The position numbers and the translations under genes are program-made. A stretch of 12,432 nucleotides of DNA from DASXRA01 sp036506155 (GTDB lineage Bacteria; Actinomycetota; Actinomycetes; Mycobacteriales; Jatrophihabitantaceae): contig DASXSF010000063.1 in NCBI GenBank assembly GCA_036506155.1, positions 1-12,432 of the forward strand, in the 5' to 3' direction. The notes beneath the pieces were generated by a model. That model did not search any database and was not told the origin of the DNA. It was given only the letters and a program-made list of their open reading frames with translations. Of the stretch, positions 1 to 5,865 are shown one piece after another (within the stretch, counting starts at the first letter, position 1; each line of letters starts with the position of its first letter).

Positions 1-106
1 CGGCCGCGTCACCGATCTCCACCCCGTACAACTCGGCCTCCGGACCGGCGAGCAACGCGCGCAGCACGAACTGGGTGGGCAAGGTCATCCGCAGCCGATC
101 AGCCAT
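1..106 (-). CDS. PadR-family transcriptional regulator, N-terminal part (runs off left edge)
   Basis: The reading frame starts at the ATG at 106-104 and stays open to the window edge, giving 35 residues. It begins MADRLRMTLPTQFVLRALL and continues with a Leu-Tyr-Gly-Val-Glu-Ile segment. This is the first helices of the PadR winged-helix domain, in which the LYGYEI-like stretch leads into the DNA-binding helices. PadR proteins are dimeric repressors that usually control their own gene and a neighbouring transporter or enzyme. The start is supported by a promoter whose predicted +1 falls on the A of the ATG, with no Shine-Dalgarno before it. A perfect palindrome lies in that promoter. The C-terminal dimerisation region and any co-transcribed target lie outside the window, so the signal it responds to is unknown. 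Confidence 0.8.
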   Translation of the reverse strand, partial: MADRLRMTLPTQFVLRALLAGPEAELYGVEIGDAA

Positions 107-112
107 GGTGTA

Positions 113-141
113 ACTCTACCTAGGGGCTAGGTAGCAGTCAA
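113..141 (-). promoter_or_regulatory. padR promoter, probably leaderless
   Basis: Read on the minus strand, TTGACT (141-136) is followed after exactly 17 bases by TAGAGT (118-113), a good match to housekeeping sigma -35 and -10 elements. Six bases separate the -10 from the ATG at 106, so transcription should begin at the start codon. Leaderless mRNAs of this layout are common in actinobacteria. No purine-rich ribosome site precedes the ATG, which agrees with this. Confidence 0.65.
116..134. promoter_or_regulatory. Perfect palindrome in the padR promoter, likely autoregulatory operator
   Basis: CTACCTAG (116-123) and CTAGGTAG (127-134) are exact inverted copies separated by GGG. The palindrome covers most of the -35/-10 spacer and three bases of the -10 box, so a bound dimer would block RNA polymerase. 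Position and symmetry suit autorepression by the adjacent PadR-type protein. The assignment is inferred from position, not from a known consensus. Confidence 0.65.
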
Positions 142-181
142 GCATGCTCAGGACTCATCCGGCTCATCGAACACTGGAGCA

Positions 182-211
182 GGGCCCGCTAACGCTGCGG
201 ACAGCGGGCCC
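182..211 (-). terminator. GC-rich hairpin after the AMIN-like gene
   Basis: GGGCCCGCT (182-190) and AGCGGGCCC (203-211) are perfect 9-base inverted copies around a 12-base loop. The hairpin starts ten bases after the stop codon of the AMIN-like gene, which is read toward it. There is no clear T-run, as is common for GC-rich actinobacterial terminators. It also isolates the downstream padR promoter from read-through. Confidence 0.6.
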
Positions 212-220
212 GCTCCGCAC

Positions 221-1228
221 TTAATGCGCGACGTCAACCACGATCCGTTGGGGTGAGGTGAGGGCGAATACGCTGAACCCGGCCGTGTGGTCCAACGTGA
301 GTTGCACGATGGTGCCGTCTGTGAAGACCCTTGCGATCTGGACTGTCTTTAGCTGCGCCAGTCCGGGGTGGATGATCGTCGGGCCGTGGTATGTGAGTGC
401 ACCGTGCTGGTTGCGCACGGTGCCATGTTCCAGGTCCACCTCGAGCCGGTCACCGCGATACGACACGACATAGCGCAGCCCGGTCCGGGGACCTTGGAAA
501 TCGAAGACCACGCGGTCGTATTCGGCGTGGGCTCCGGTGCGGACCCCGACCAGATCGGCGTTGCGATCGTCGCCCAGCGCCGAAGATCGAATCGCCGTTG
601 AGGTGGGAGCGGGTAGGTCGGGTGCCGCCCAGTGGTGCGCGACGTCGATCACGAGGCGAGAGTGCGTGCCGGGACCGGCCAGTGTGAAGACACGGAAGGG
701 CAGTCGAGCGCGGACCCCGAGCCCAATTGTCGTGTAGCCCTCGAAGCTGCCGCCGTCTGCGACTTGGCGGAAGGTGCGCCACCCGGCGACGCCGACCAGC
801 TCATTGCAGTTCGCTGGGGCGTAGGTTGGCCTGCCGGTGTTGATGTCGTAGGTCGACGTCAACAGGACAATCTCCAGGAATGCACCGCCACGCAGCGGGA
901 GCACGTCGCCCTTGCCTTGGCGGGTAACCGCCGGCACGTAGCGGACGTGGAACGCGCTGGGCCGTGCGGCGAAGTCCACGACCAACCGGTCGTAGCAGGG
1001 ATGTTGGCCGGCGCGGACGTTCACTATCGGAGATCGGGGCGAGGGGTACCCGGGCGTCGTCTTTTCGAGCGAGCCCCACCGGACGCCGCAGTAGGGCGCC
1101 GGTGAGGCGGCCGTCGATGCCCCCGCTGCGGCCACCCCGATGGCCGTACCGGCGCTGAGCATCAACGCCAGCACCGTCGACCATAGCCCGATCGCTGGTG
1201 GCCACCGTCTCGTTAGTCGTGTGTTCAT
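221..1228 (-). CDS. Secreted protein with two tandem AMIN-like domains
   Basis: The protein is 335 residues. A basic N-terminus (MNTRLTRRWPP) and a hydrophobic stretch at about residues 12-36, ending in Ala-rich sequence, form a Sec signal peptide or anchor. Two repeats follow. The first runs from CYDRLVVDF (78-86) to RLVIDVAH (191-198), and the second from EYDRVVFDF (236-244) to RIVVDVAH (328-335). The YDR-V-DF opening and V-DVAH ending are typical of the actinobacterial AMIN-like domain, a beta-sandwich thought to help exported proteins associate with the cell envelope. No catalytic domain is attached. Start choice: GGAGGGAGGGAG lies just before the ATG at 1228, so an open frame reaching further upstream to 1372 was rejected. 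Cys47, Cys78 and Cys141 could form a disulfide. The gene is divergent from the FHA-HTH gene. Its exact role is unknown. Confidence 0.75.
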   Translation of the reverse strand: MNTRLTRRWPPAIGLWSTVLALMLSAGTAIGVAAAGASTAASPAPYCGVRWGSLEKTTPGYPSPRSPIVNVRAGQHPCYDRLVVDFAARPSAFHVRYVPAVTRQGKGDVLPLRGGAFLEIVLLTSTYDINTGRPTYAPANCNELVGVAGWRTFRQVADGGSFEGYTTIGLGVRARLPFRVFTLAGPGTHSRLVIDVAHHWAAPDLPAPTSTAIRSSALGDDRNADLVGVRTGAHAEYDRVVFDFQGPRTGLRYVVSYRGDRLEVDLEHGTVRNQHGALTYHGPTIIHPGLAQLKTVQIARVFTDGTIVQLTLDHTAGFSVFALTSPQRIVVDVAH

Positions 1229-1244
1229 GAGTGCTCCCTCCCTC

Positions 1245-1273
1245 CGCCGCGTGGGTCCGATACTCACGCGGCG
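1245..1273 (-). promoter_or_regulatory. Perfect 9-base inverted repeat abutting the AMIN-like gene's ribosome site
   Basis: CGCCGCGTG (1245-1253) and CACGCGGCG (1265-1273) are exact inverted copies separated by 11 bases. The downstream arm, as read on the minus strand, touches the GGAGGGAGGGAG ribosome site of the AMIN-like gene. The repeat could be a 5'-leader hairpin affecting translation or a dimeric regulator site. The sequence does not decide between them. Confidence 0.45.
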
Positions 1274-1314
1274 CCTTGTGAGGACGGTCTCGCAGGTCTG
1301 TGCCGGGCGGCAGC

Positions 1315-1332
1315 CATCCCAGGTGTGGGATG
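1315..1332. promoter_or_regulatory. Inverted repeat in the divergent AMIN-like / FHA-HTH promoter region
   Basis: CATCCCA (1315-1321) and TGGGATG (1326-1332) are exact inverted copies around GGTG, close to the middle of the 168-base divergent gap. A further CCCAC at 1335-1339 could act as an additional half-site. The repeat lies 14 bases before a possible -35 (TTGACG, 1347-1352) for the FHA-HTH gene, whose -10 is poor. It is a plausible shared operator for both genes. Confidence 0.45.
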
Positions 1333-1396
1333 TGCCCACCCTGTGGTTGACGGTCGCGTGTTGGCGGCGCACAGTGAGGCGAGGGGTGGAGGCGGC

Positions 1397-2056
1397 ATGA
1401 CTGAGCCGTCGGGGAGGACTATCGCGCCCGCGAGTAGCGGCCGTGAGCCGGATCCGCTGCCGTACCTATCGCGCTGGAACGTGCAGGGCGAGCAGCGGCG
1501 CTGGGAGTTGCAGGGTGGCGTCGTGACGATCGGCCGGGCGCCGTCTGCCGACGTCGTCATCGACGGCGACCCGTTGGTCTCGCGGCTGCACTCGACGCTC
1601 GAGCGCGTGGGTGGCGTGTGGACGGTTGGCGATAACGGGTTATCCCGCAACGGGACGTTCGTCAACGGGCGCCGCGTATCGGGCCGTGTCCAGTTGCATG
1701 ACCGCGATGAGATCCGGGTCGGGTTCACGGTGCTGACGTTCTGCGCGCCCGCCGAGGTGGACGGCGTGCACACGCTCGTCGGTGAACCGCTGCCGACCGC
1801 GTCGCGGCTGACGCCGGTGCAGCACGCAGTGCTCGTGGCGCTCTGCCGTCCATACAAACACGAGCAGGCATACGCGACGCCATCGACGAACCAGCAGATC
1901 GCCACCGAGCTCTGTCTGAGTGTCGACGCAGTGAAGACGCACCTGCGGGTGCTGTTCCGCAAACTCGGCATCGACCACCTGCCGCCGAATCAGAAACGAG
2001 CGCGGCTGGTCGAGATGGCGCTGCAGCACGGATTGGTGTCGCCGCACGACCTCTAG
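1397..2056 (+). CDS. FHA domain protein with C-terminal helix-turn-helix
   Basis: This 219-residue cytoplasmic protein has an FHA phosphothreonine-binding domain at about residues 42-115. The usual motifs are visible: GR at 46-47, SRLH at 62-65 and NGTFVNG at 85-91, which hold the phosphopeptide-contacting Arg, Ser, His and Asn. After a linker, residues 138-215 form a helix-turn-helix region (LTP start, TNQQIATELCLSVDAVKTHL at 164-183) resembling the LuxR-type pattern of helices. FHA-HTH proteins are thought to couple Ser/Thr-kinase signalling to transcription; no kinase gene lies in the window. Start choice: GGAGG at 1388-1392 lies four bases before the ATG at 1397, so an upstream in-frame start at 1325 was rejected. 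The divergent AMIN-like gene may be a target. Confidence 0.8.
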   Translation: MTEPSGRTIAPASSGREPDPLPYLSRWNVQGEQRRWELQGGVVTIGRAPSADVVIDGDPLVSRLHSTLERVGGVWTVGDNGLSRNGTFVNGRRVSGRVQLHDRDEIRVGFTVLTFCAPAEVDGVHTLVGEPLPTASRLTPVQHAVLVALCRPYKHEQAYATPSTNQQIATELCLSVDAVKTHLRVLFRKLGIDHLPPNQKRARLVEMALQHGLVSPHDL

Positions 2057-2092
2057 CCCAGCCCGGCATGCGGCATACCGTGCTCGACCCCC

Positions 2093-2111
2093 AGGCCCCG
2101 CGGCAAGGCCT
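2093..2111. terminator. Weak hairpin between convergent genes
   Basis: AGGCC (2093-2097) and GGCCT (2107-2111) can pair around a nine-base loop in the 95-base gap between the convergent ends of the FHA-HTH and VOC genes. The stem is short and has no T-run. It is the best terminator-like structure seen there, but the call is weak. Confidence 0.25.
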
Positions 2112-2151
2112 CGACGCCTGAGCTGTGCGTGCGCGATGAGTGCGTGCCCGG

Positions 2152-2592
2152 TCAGCTTTGGGTCTTGCGGGCGAGCAGGATGACCCCCGCCTGATCGTAG
2201 GTGTCGAAATAGACGAAGCCGGAGTGGTTCGGCCGTTGGCCCCGCATGAGCACGCGCACGCCGAGATCCTTCGCCTGCTGCATGGCGACGTCGACGTCGG
2301 ACTCGAAGCCGACGTGGAAGACGCCTTCGCCGTGGGCGTCGAGGAAGCGGCGTTGCGGGCAGTCGAGCTCGGGCGGCTGGCACATCTGCAGCTGCACGTT
2401 GTCGAGGTTGACGAACTTGTAGCGCAGGGCGTGGAAGGCATCCGGGTTCGGCACGTCGAGGTCGGTGTACTCGGTGAGGGGCGGGTAGTCCTGCCACGGC
2501 CCGATGCCGATCGACTCGTAGTACGCGACGCTCTGGTCGAGGTCGTGGACCACGAGGCAGATGTGGTGCAGCTGCTGGAACGGGGTGGTCAT
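2152..2592 (-). CDS. VOC-superfamily protein (methylmalonyl-CoA epimerase/glyoxalase-like), last gene of operon
   Basis: This 146-residue protein has two beta-alpha-beta-beta-beta modules of the vicinal oxygen chelate fold: LHHICLVVHDLDQSVAYY at the N-terminus and GVFHVGFES at about 91-98, followed by a D-x-x-GV ending. VOC enzymes bind a divalent metal with four side chains and act as epimerases, isomerases, dioxygenases or lyases. By position His10, Gln69 and His93 match three ligands of the epimerase type. The fourth, usually Glu in a GV-x-x-E-L ending, is Leu140 here (GVILLAR), so metal binding may be altered or completed by another residue. The gene begins inside the stop codon of the dehydrogenase gene (ATGA overlap at 2592-2589) and is therefore coupled to it. 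Substrate unknown; epimerisation of a CoA ester or oxoacid would fit its neighbours. Confidence 0.75.
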   Translation of the reverse strand: MTTPFQQLHHICLVVHDLDQSVAYYESIGIGPWQDYPPLTEYTDLDVPNPDAFHALRYKFVNLDNVQLQMCQPPELDCPQRRFLDAHGEGVFHVGFESDVDVAMQQAKDLGVRVLMRGQRPNHSGFVYFDTYDQAGVILLARKTQS

Positions 2593-3638
2593 GCGGTCAC
2601 CGCGGCCAGGGCTTGCAGGACGCGCTCGTTGAACTGGTCGAGGTCAATCGTCGGCTCGCCGGGTGGGACGAGGTCGTACGTCGGTGGTGCCGTGTCGATC
2701 ACGTGGTCGAGGGCCTTGCGCACCTGGGTGTGCAGGTCGAGGGCGGCGAGGTCAGGGCACCAGGCGAGCAGATCGATCAGGGCGAGCCAGGCGCCGGTGG
2801 GATTGGAGCGGCGGCTGCCGGTGCGGTGCGGCGAGGAACCATGGGCGGGTTCGAACAGCGCGGTCGTGCCGTGACCGAACGGCCGGTCGGGATTGATGGT
2901 CGCCGATCCGCAGAGCGCAGGTGAGCCGGCGCGGGCGCACACGATGTCGGACAGGATGTCGCCGAAGAGGCCCTCGGTGACGATGACCGAGGGCAGCTCG
3001 GCGTGCTTGACGAGCTCGTAGGCCGCGCGGTCGACATTGACGTCGGCGAACGGGAAGCCGCTGGCATGCGCGGTGCGCCGCCACAGCCGGGACGTGGCGA
3101 ACACGCTGGCCTTGTCCACGCTGAGCGCTCGGCGGTGTGGCGCCCGCCGGGCGTACTCGACGGCGATGTCGAACACCTCCCGCACTCGGGCGGGGTCGAG
3201 AACCAGCAGGTCCTCGGCCGGACCGTTGCCGTCGCTTTCGACACGGCGTTCCGGGCCGGCGTAGGCACCGCCGGTGATGTTGCGGACGATGATCACGTCG
3301 TCCTCGCCGGGCACGCGGACGGTGCGCACGCTGATGCGCAGGTCGAAGATGTGCCGCAACTCGATCAGTGCCGCCTCGGGGTTGGGGCACTCGTCAGCGG
3401 TGACGCCGGGATGGGTTCCGACAGCACCGGAGAGGATGACGTCGGCGCCGCGGCAGGCTGCGACGGTCTGCTCGGGCAGCGTCGATCCGGTCTGCGCCCA
3501 GCCGCTACTGCCGTACGGCCACGGCCCGGTGACGCGGACGGGCGCGCCGTCGCGTTCGAGATGACGCAGAAAAGCGACCGGGCCGTCGAGGATCTCCGAT
3601 CCGATGCCGTCACCGGGAAGCACAGCAATTGTCGTCAT
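2589..3638 (-). CDS. Isopropylmalate/tartrate dehydrogenase-family oxidative decarboxylase
   Basis: This 349-residue protein has the full length of the family and begins with the PGDGIGSEI signature. These enzymes oxidise and decarboxylate 2-hydroxyacids bearing a 3-carboxylate (3-isopropylmalate, D-malate, tartrate, isocitrate). Substrate arginines align at Arg95, Arg105 and Arg119, the active tyrosine at Tyr126, the catalytic lysine at Lys176 (VDKASVF), and metal-binding aspartates at Asp203, Asp227 and Asp231 (GLFGDILSD). The conserved NLRP segment reads SVRT. In the cofactor loop the usual HGSAPDIAG reads HGSSPHRTG, placing His271-Arg272 where NAD enzymes have Asp-Ile. No leuC or leuD is nearby, so leucine synthesis is unlikely. 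Both ends overlap neighbours by ATGA. The true substrate is probably a substituted malate from this pathway. Confidence 0.85.
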   Translation of the reverse strand: MTTIAVLPGDGIGSEILDGPVAFLRHLERDGAPVRVTGPWPYGSSGWAQTGSTLPEQTVAACRGADVILSGAVGTHPGVTADECPNPEAALIELRHIFDLRISVRTVRVPGEDDVIIVRNITGGAYAGPERRVESDGNGPAEDLLVLDPARVREVFDIAVEYARRAPHRRALSVDKASVFATSRLWRRTAHASGFPFADVNVDRAAYELVKHAELPSVIVTEGLFGDILSDIVCARAGSPALCGSATINPDRPFGHGTTALFEPAHGSSPHRTGSRRSNPTGAWLALIDLLAWCPDLAALDLHTQVRKALDHVIDTAPPTYDLVPPGEPTIDLDQFNERVLQALAAVTA

Positions 3639-4465
3639 AGCAGCAGGCTCCGGGTCTGGGTGGTCATGATCGCCGTGGCGGTGTCCGTGCCGACATGCTT
3701 CTCGAGGTCGACAAGCCATGGGGCGACGGCGATCGCGGGCGGCGGGTGGTGCGCGTGACCGAGGTCGCCACCGAACACGAGCAGCGAGGTCGGGTAGCTG
3801 CGCGTGAGCGTGAGACTGGAGTGCTCGGCGTCGCCGAGCAGGTCGGGCAGTATGCCGAGCTCGAGGTGAGCGCCGAGTTCCCGCAAGGCCGTGGACGCCT
3901 CGTCGTTCCAGTGCAGGAACGCCATCTTCGGATGGTTGACCAGTAGCCGCTGCACTCCGCGGCGTTTCGCCTCGCGGAACAGCACGACGGTCTCGTCCGC
4001 GGAGAGGTGGCCGCTCGCCAGGAGCAGATCGTGCGCGGCCACGACGTCGAGCACGTCGAACCACTGCGGCAGCACGGTGCCGTCCTCGGTGGTCACGTCC
4101 ACCCGACCGAGTTCGAAGCCGCGGTGCACGGACAGTTCCGGCGACGAGGCTCTCGCCTTGTGCGTGCGCGCGGACACCGTGGGCATCCACACCACCCGCG
4201 CGCCGAGGCGTGCCGCGACCTCGACGGCGTCAGGGTTGGCGCCGCCGACCGGGCTGTTCAGGACGATGCCGCCGAAGACGCCGTCGCCTGCGGCAGCGGC
4301 GCGCTCGACGGTGCTGCCCTCGTGCGCCTTGAGCACGACGGTGCCGAAACCGACCGCCCGCTCGGCGGCGACGGTTGCGCGGTCGTCGCCGTGACGAGGC
4401 AGCAGGCTCGGCGCGGCATGCGTGTGCAGGTCGGCCATGCCTGCCGCCCACTCGGGGAGATTCAT
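3635..4465 (-). CDS. DUF6282-type amidohydrolase-like metal-dependent protein
   Basis: This 276-residue protein starts MNLPEWAAGMADLHTHAAPS. The DLHTH motif (12-16) is the His-x-His metal site of amidohydrolase/PHP-like TIM barrels. Further possible ligands follow in family order: Lys46 and His48 (LKAHEG), His153 (SGHLS), His178 (VNHPK) and Asp234 (FGGDLGH). Overall sequence resembles the uncharacterised DUF6282 family, whose members often lie in catabolic clusters. Likely chemistry is hydrolysis or decarboxylation of a cyclic, amide or lactone-like intermediate, but no substrate is established. GGAG precedes the ATG by five bases. The start overlaps the ligase stop (ATGA at 4465-4462) and the stop overlaps the dehydrogenase start (3638-3635). 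Confidence 0.75.
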   Translation of the reverse strand: MNLPEWAAGMADLHTHAAPSLLPRHGDDRATVAAERAVGFGTVVLKAHEGSTVERAAAAGDGVFGGIVLNSPVGGANPDAVEVAARLGARVVWMPTVSARTHKARASSPELSVHRGFELGRVDVTTEDGTVLPQWFDVLDVVAAHDLLLASGHLSADETVVLFREAKRRGVQRLLVNHPKMAFLHWNDEASTALRELGAHLELGILPDLLGDAEHSSLTLTRSYPTSLLVFGGDLGHAHHPPPAIAVAPWLVDLEKHVGTDTATAIMTTQTRSLLL

Positions 4466-5865
4466 GGCAGCTCCACCCAGTCGAGGACGGCATGCTCGGC
4501 GAGCAGGCGGCGCTGCACCTTGCCGGCGGCCGCGTCGCGGGGCACCGAGGCGACCCTGGCGATGGCCACCGGGCGCATGAAGGGCGGCAGCTGCGCGATG
4601 CGGGTGCGCAGCGCCTCGACGGGCAACGGGTCGGCAACGGCGTAGAGGACGACCTCGTCGTCGACGAGCGCGCCCCTGCGTTTCCACACGGCGTGATCGG
4701 TGATCCCCTCGACTGTCGCGAGATGGTTCTCGACATACGGGATCGGCACGAACTCGCCTTTGACGCGGATGGACTCGGCTCCCCGCTCCAGGAAGACCAG
4801 GTAGTCCGCGCCGACGGCTCGGCCGAGGTCGCCGGTGTCGAACCACCCCTCGGCGTCGCGTGCCGAATCCAGGCCGTGGGCAGTGACGTAGCCGTCGAAC
4901 AGCGCCGCGTGCTCACGCTCGCGGACGAAGATCTCGCCGTTGTCGGCTACCCGCCACTCGATGTCGGCCCGGCCGGGGCCGCCGTGCCGGCTCGCGCCGG
5001 CGGGGATGTCGTCCGAGCGCGACCAGCGCATCAGGTGCGACACGCCGCCGGCCTCCGTCGAGCCGTAACCCGACACGGCAGCGGGAATCGAGAACTGCCG
5101 CAGGAACTGCGCGTCGGCGTAGAACGTCGTGCGCACGACGTGCCCGTTCGACTCGCGAGCTCCGGTGGTCTTCTTGAGGATCTCCACCGGCGGTGCGTGC
5201 AGGATCAGCACCGTGACCCGCTCGGCGACGACGGCCGTCCAGAATCCGTTGGCGGAGAATCGCGACACGGTCAGCGCGTCAACGCCGTTGAGCAGCGCGG
5301 TGATGATGCCGTAGCCCATCGGGTTGATGTGGAACAGCGGGAGCGGGGCGAGCACGCGATCGGTCGGGTTCAGGTCGAGGGCGGTGGCCATGGCCCGGGC
5401 CAGCCGGCGGAAGTAGTCGTGTGTCTGAGCGCAGAACTTCGGCAACCCCGTGGTGCCGGACGTGTGCATGTACGAGGCGATGTCGAAGTCGTCGGCGGCG
5501 AGGCCCGGCAGAGCGGCAGCGTCGCCACGGCCCCGGGTCCGAGCCAGCGCGATCTCCTGGGCGTCCAGCACCCGGTGGGGAGCGAGCGGTGCCAGCATGC
5601 GCTCGACCAGCTCGTCGGGGTAGGTGGGATTCACCAAGGCGACGGGCGTCCCGGCCAGCAGGCAGGCAAGCCACGTGACGATGTAGTCGGTCGAGGTCGG
5701 CGCGACCAGGGCGACGCGCTGCCCGGGCCGCAGCGTCAGGTCGATTGCCCGGCCGGCAGCGAGTTCGAGCGCATCGGCGAGCTCGACCTGGTCGTCGACC
5801 GTGCCGACCCGCAGCTGCGGCCGGATGCTCGACTGCTCGACGATTGCACGTGCGAGGTTGCTCAT
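4462..5865 (-). CDS. Class I adenylate-forming enzyme, probable carboxylate-CoA ligase
   Basis: This protein is 467 residues, shorter than the common 500-560. ANL-superfamily motifs appear in order: P-loop TSGTTGLPK (135-143), YGSTE (267-271), WFDTGD (341-346), the hinge region near ERGAESIRVKGEFV (360-373), and the C-terminal catalytic lysine Lys449 in AAAGKVQR. These enzymes adenylate a carboxylate with ATP and then transfer it to CoA. The shortening is in the N-terminal region, and all catalytic motifs are retained. The hinge resembles carnitine/crotonobetaine and other small-acid ligases, but the substrate cannot be assigned. No carrier-protein gene is present, so CoA is the likely acceptor. 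GAGGGG lies five bases before the ATG. Both ends overlap neighbours by ATGA, placing this step beside the acyl-CoA dehydrogenase homologue. Confidence 0.85.
   Translation of the reverse strand: MSNLARAIVEQSSIRPQLRVGTVDDQVELADALELAAGRAIDLTLRPGQRVALVAPTSTDYIVTWLACLLAGTPVALVNPTYPDELVERMLAPLAPHRVLDAQEIALARTRGRGDAAALPGLAADDFDIASYMHTSGTTGLPKFCAQTHDYFRRLARAMATALDLNPTDRVLAPLPLFHINPMGYGIITALLNGVDALTVSRFSANGFWTAVVAERVTVLILHAPPVEILKKTTGARESNGHVVRTTFYADAQFLRQFSIPAAVSGYGSTEAGGVSHLMRWSRSDDIPAGASRHGGPGRADIEWRVADNGEIFVREREHAALFDGYVTAHGLDSARDAEGWFDTGDLGRAVGADYLVFLERGAESIRVKGEFVPIPYVENHLATVEGITDHAVWKRRGALVDDEVVLYAVADPLPVEALRTRIAQLPPFMRPVAIARVASVPRDAAAGKVQRRLLAEHAVLDWVELP

Noticed and set aside
1229..1372. N-terminal extension of the AMIN-like protein to 1372
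   Set aside because: It would place about 48 Arg-rich residues before a normal signal peptide, and a strong ribosome site precedes the ATG at 1228.
3639..4190. N-terminal extension of the IPMDH-like protein
   Set aside because: The extension is Arg-rich shadow of the DUF6282 gene. The family signature MTTIAVLPGDGIG begins exactly at the ATG at 3638.
4466..4846. N-terminal extension of the DUF6282 protein
   Set aside because: It overlaps the end of the ligase gene in another frame and has no family similarity. The ATG at 4465 has a ribosome site and an ATGA overlap.
5862..5865. Ligase and acyl-CoA dehydrogenase homologue as a prolyl-carrier oxidation pair of antibiotic synthesis
   Set aside because: No peptidyl carrier protein gene is in the window, the dehydrogenase lacks the usual catalytic Glu, and the surroundings look catabolic rather than biosynthetic.
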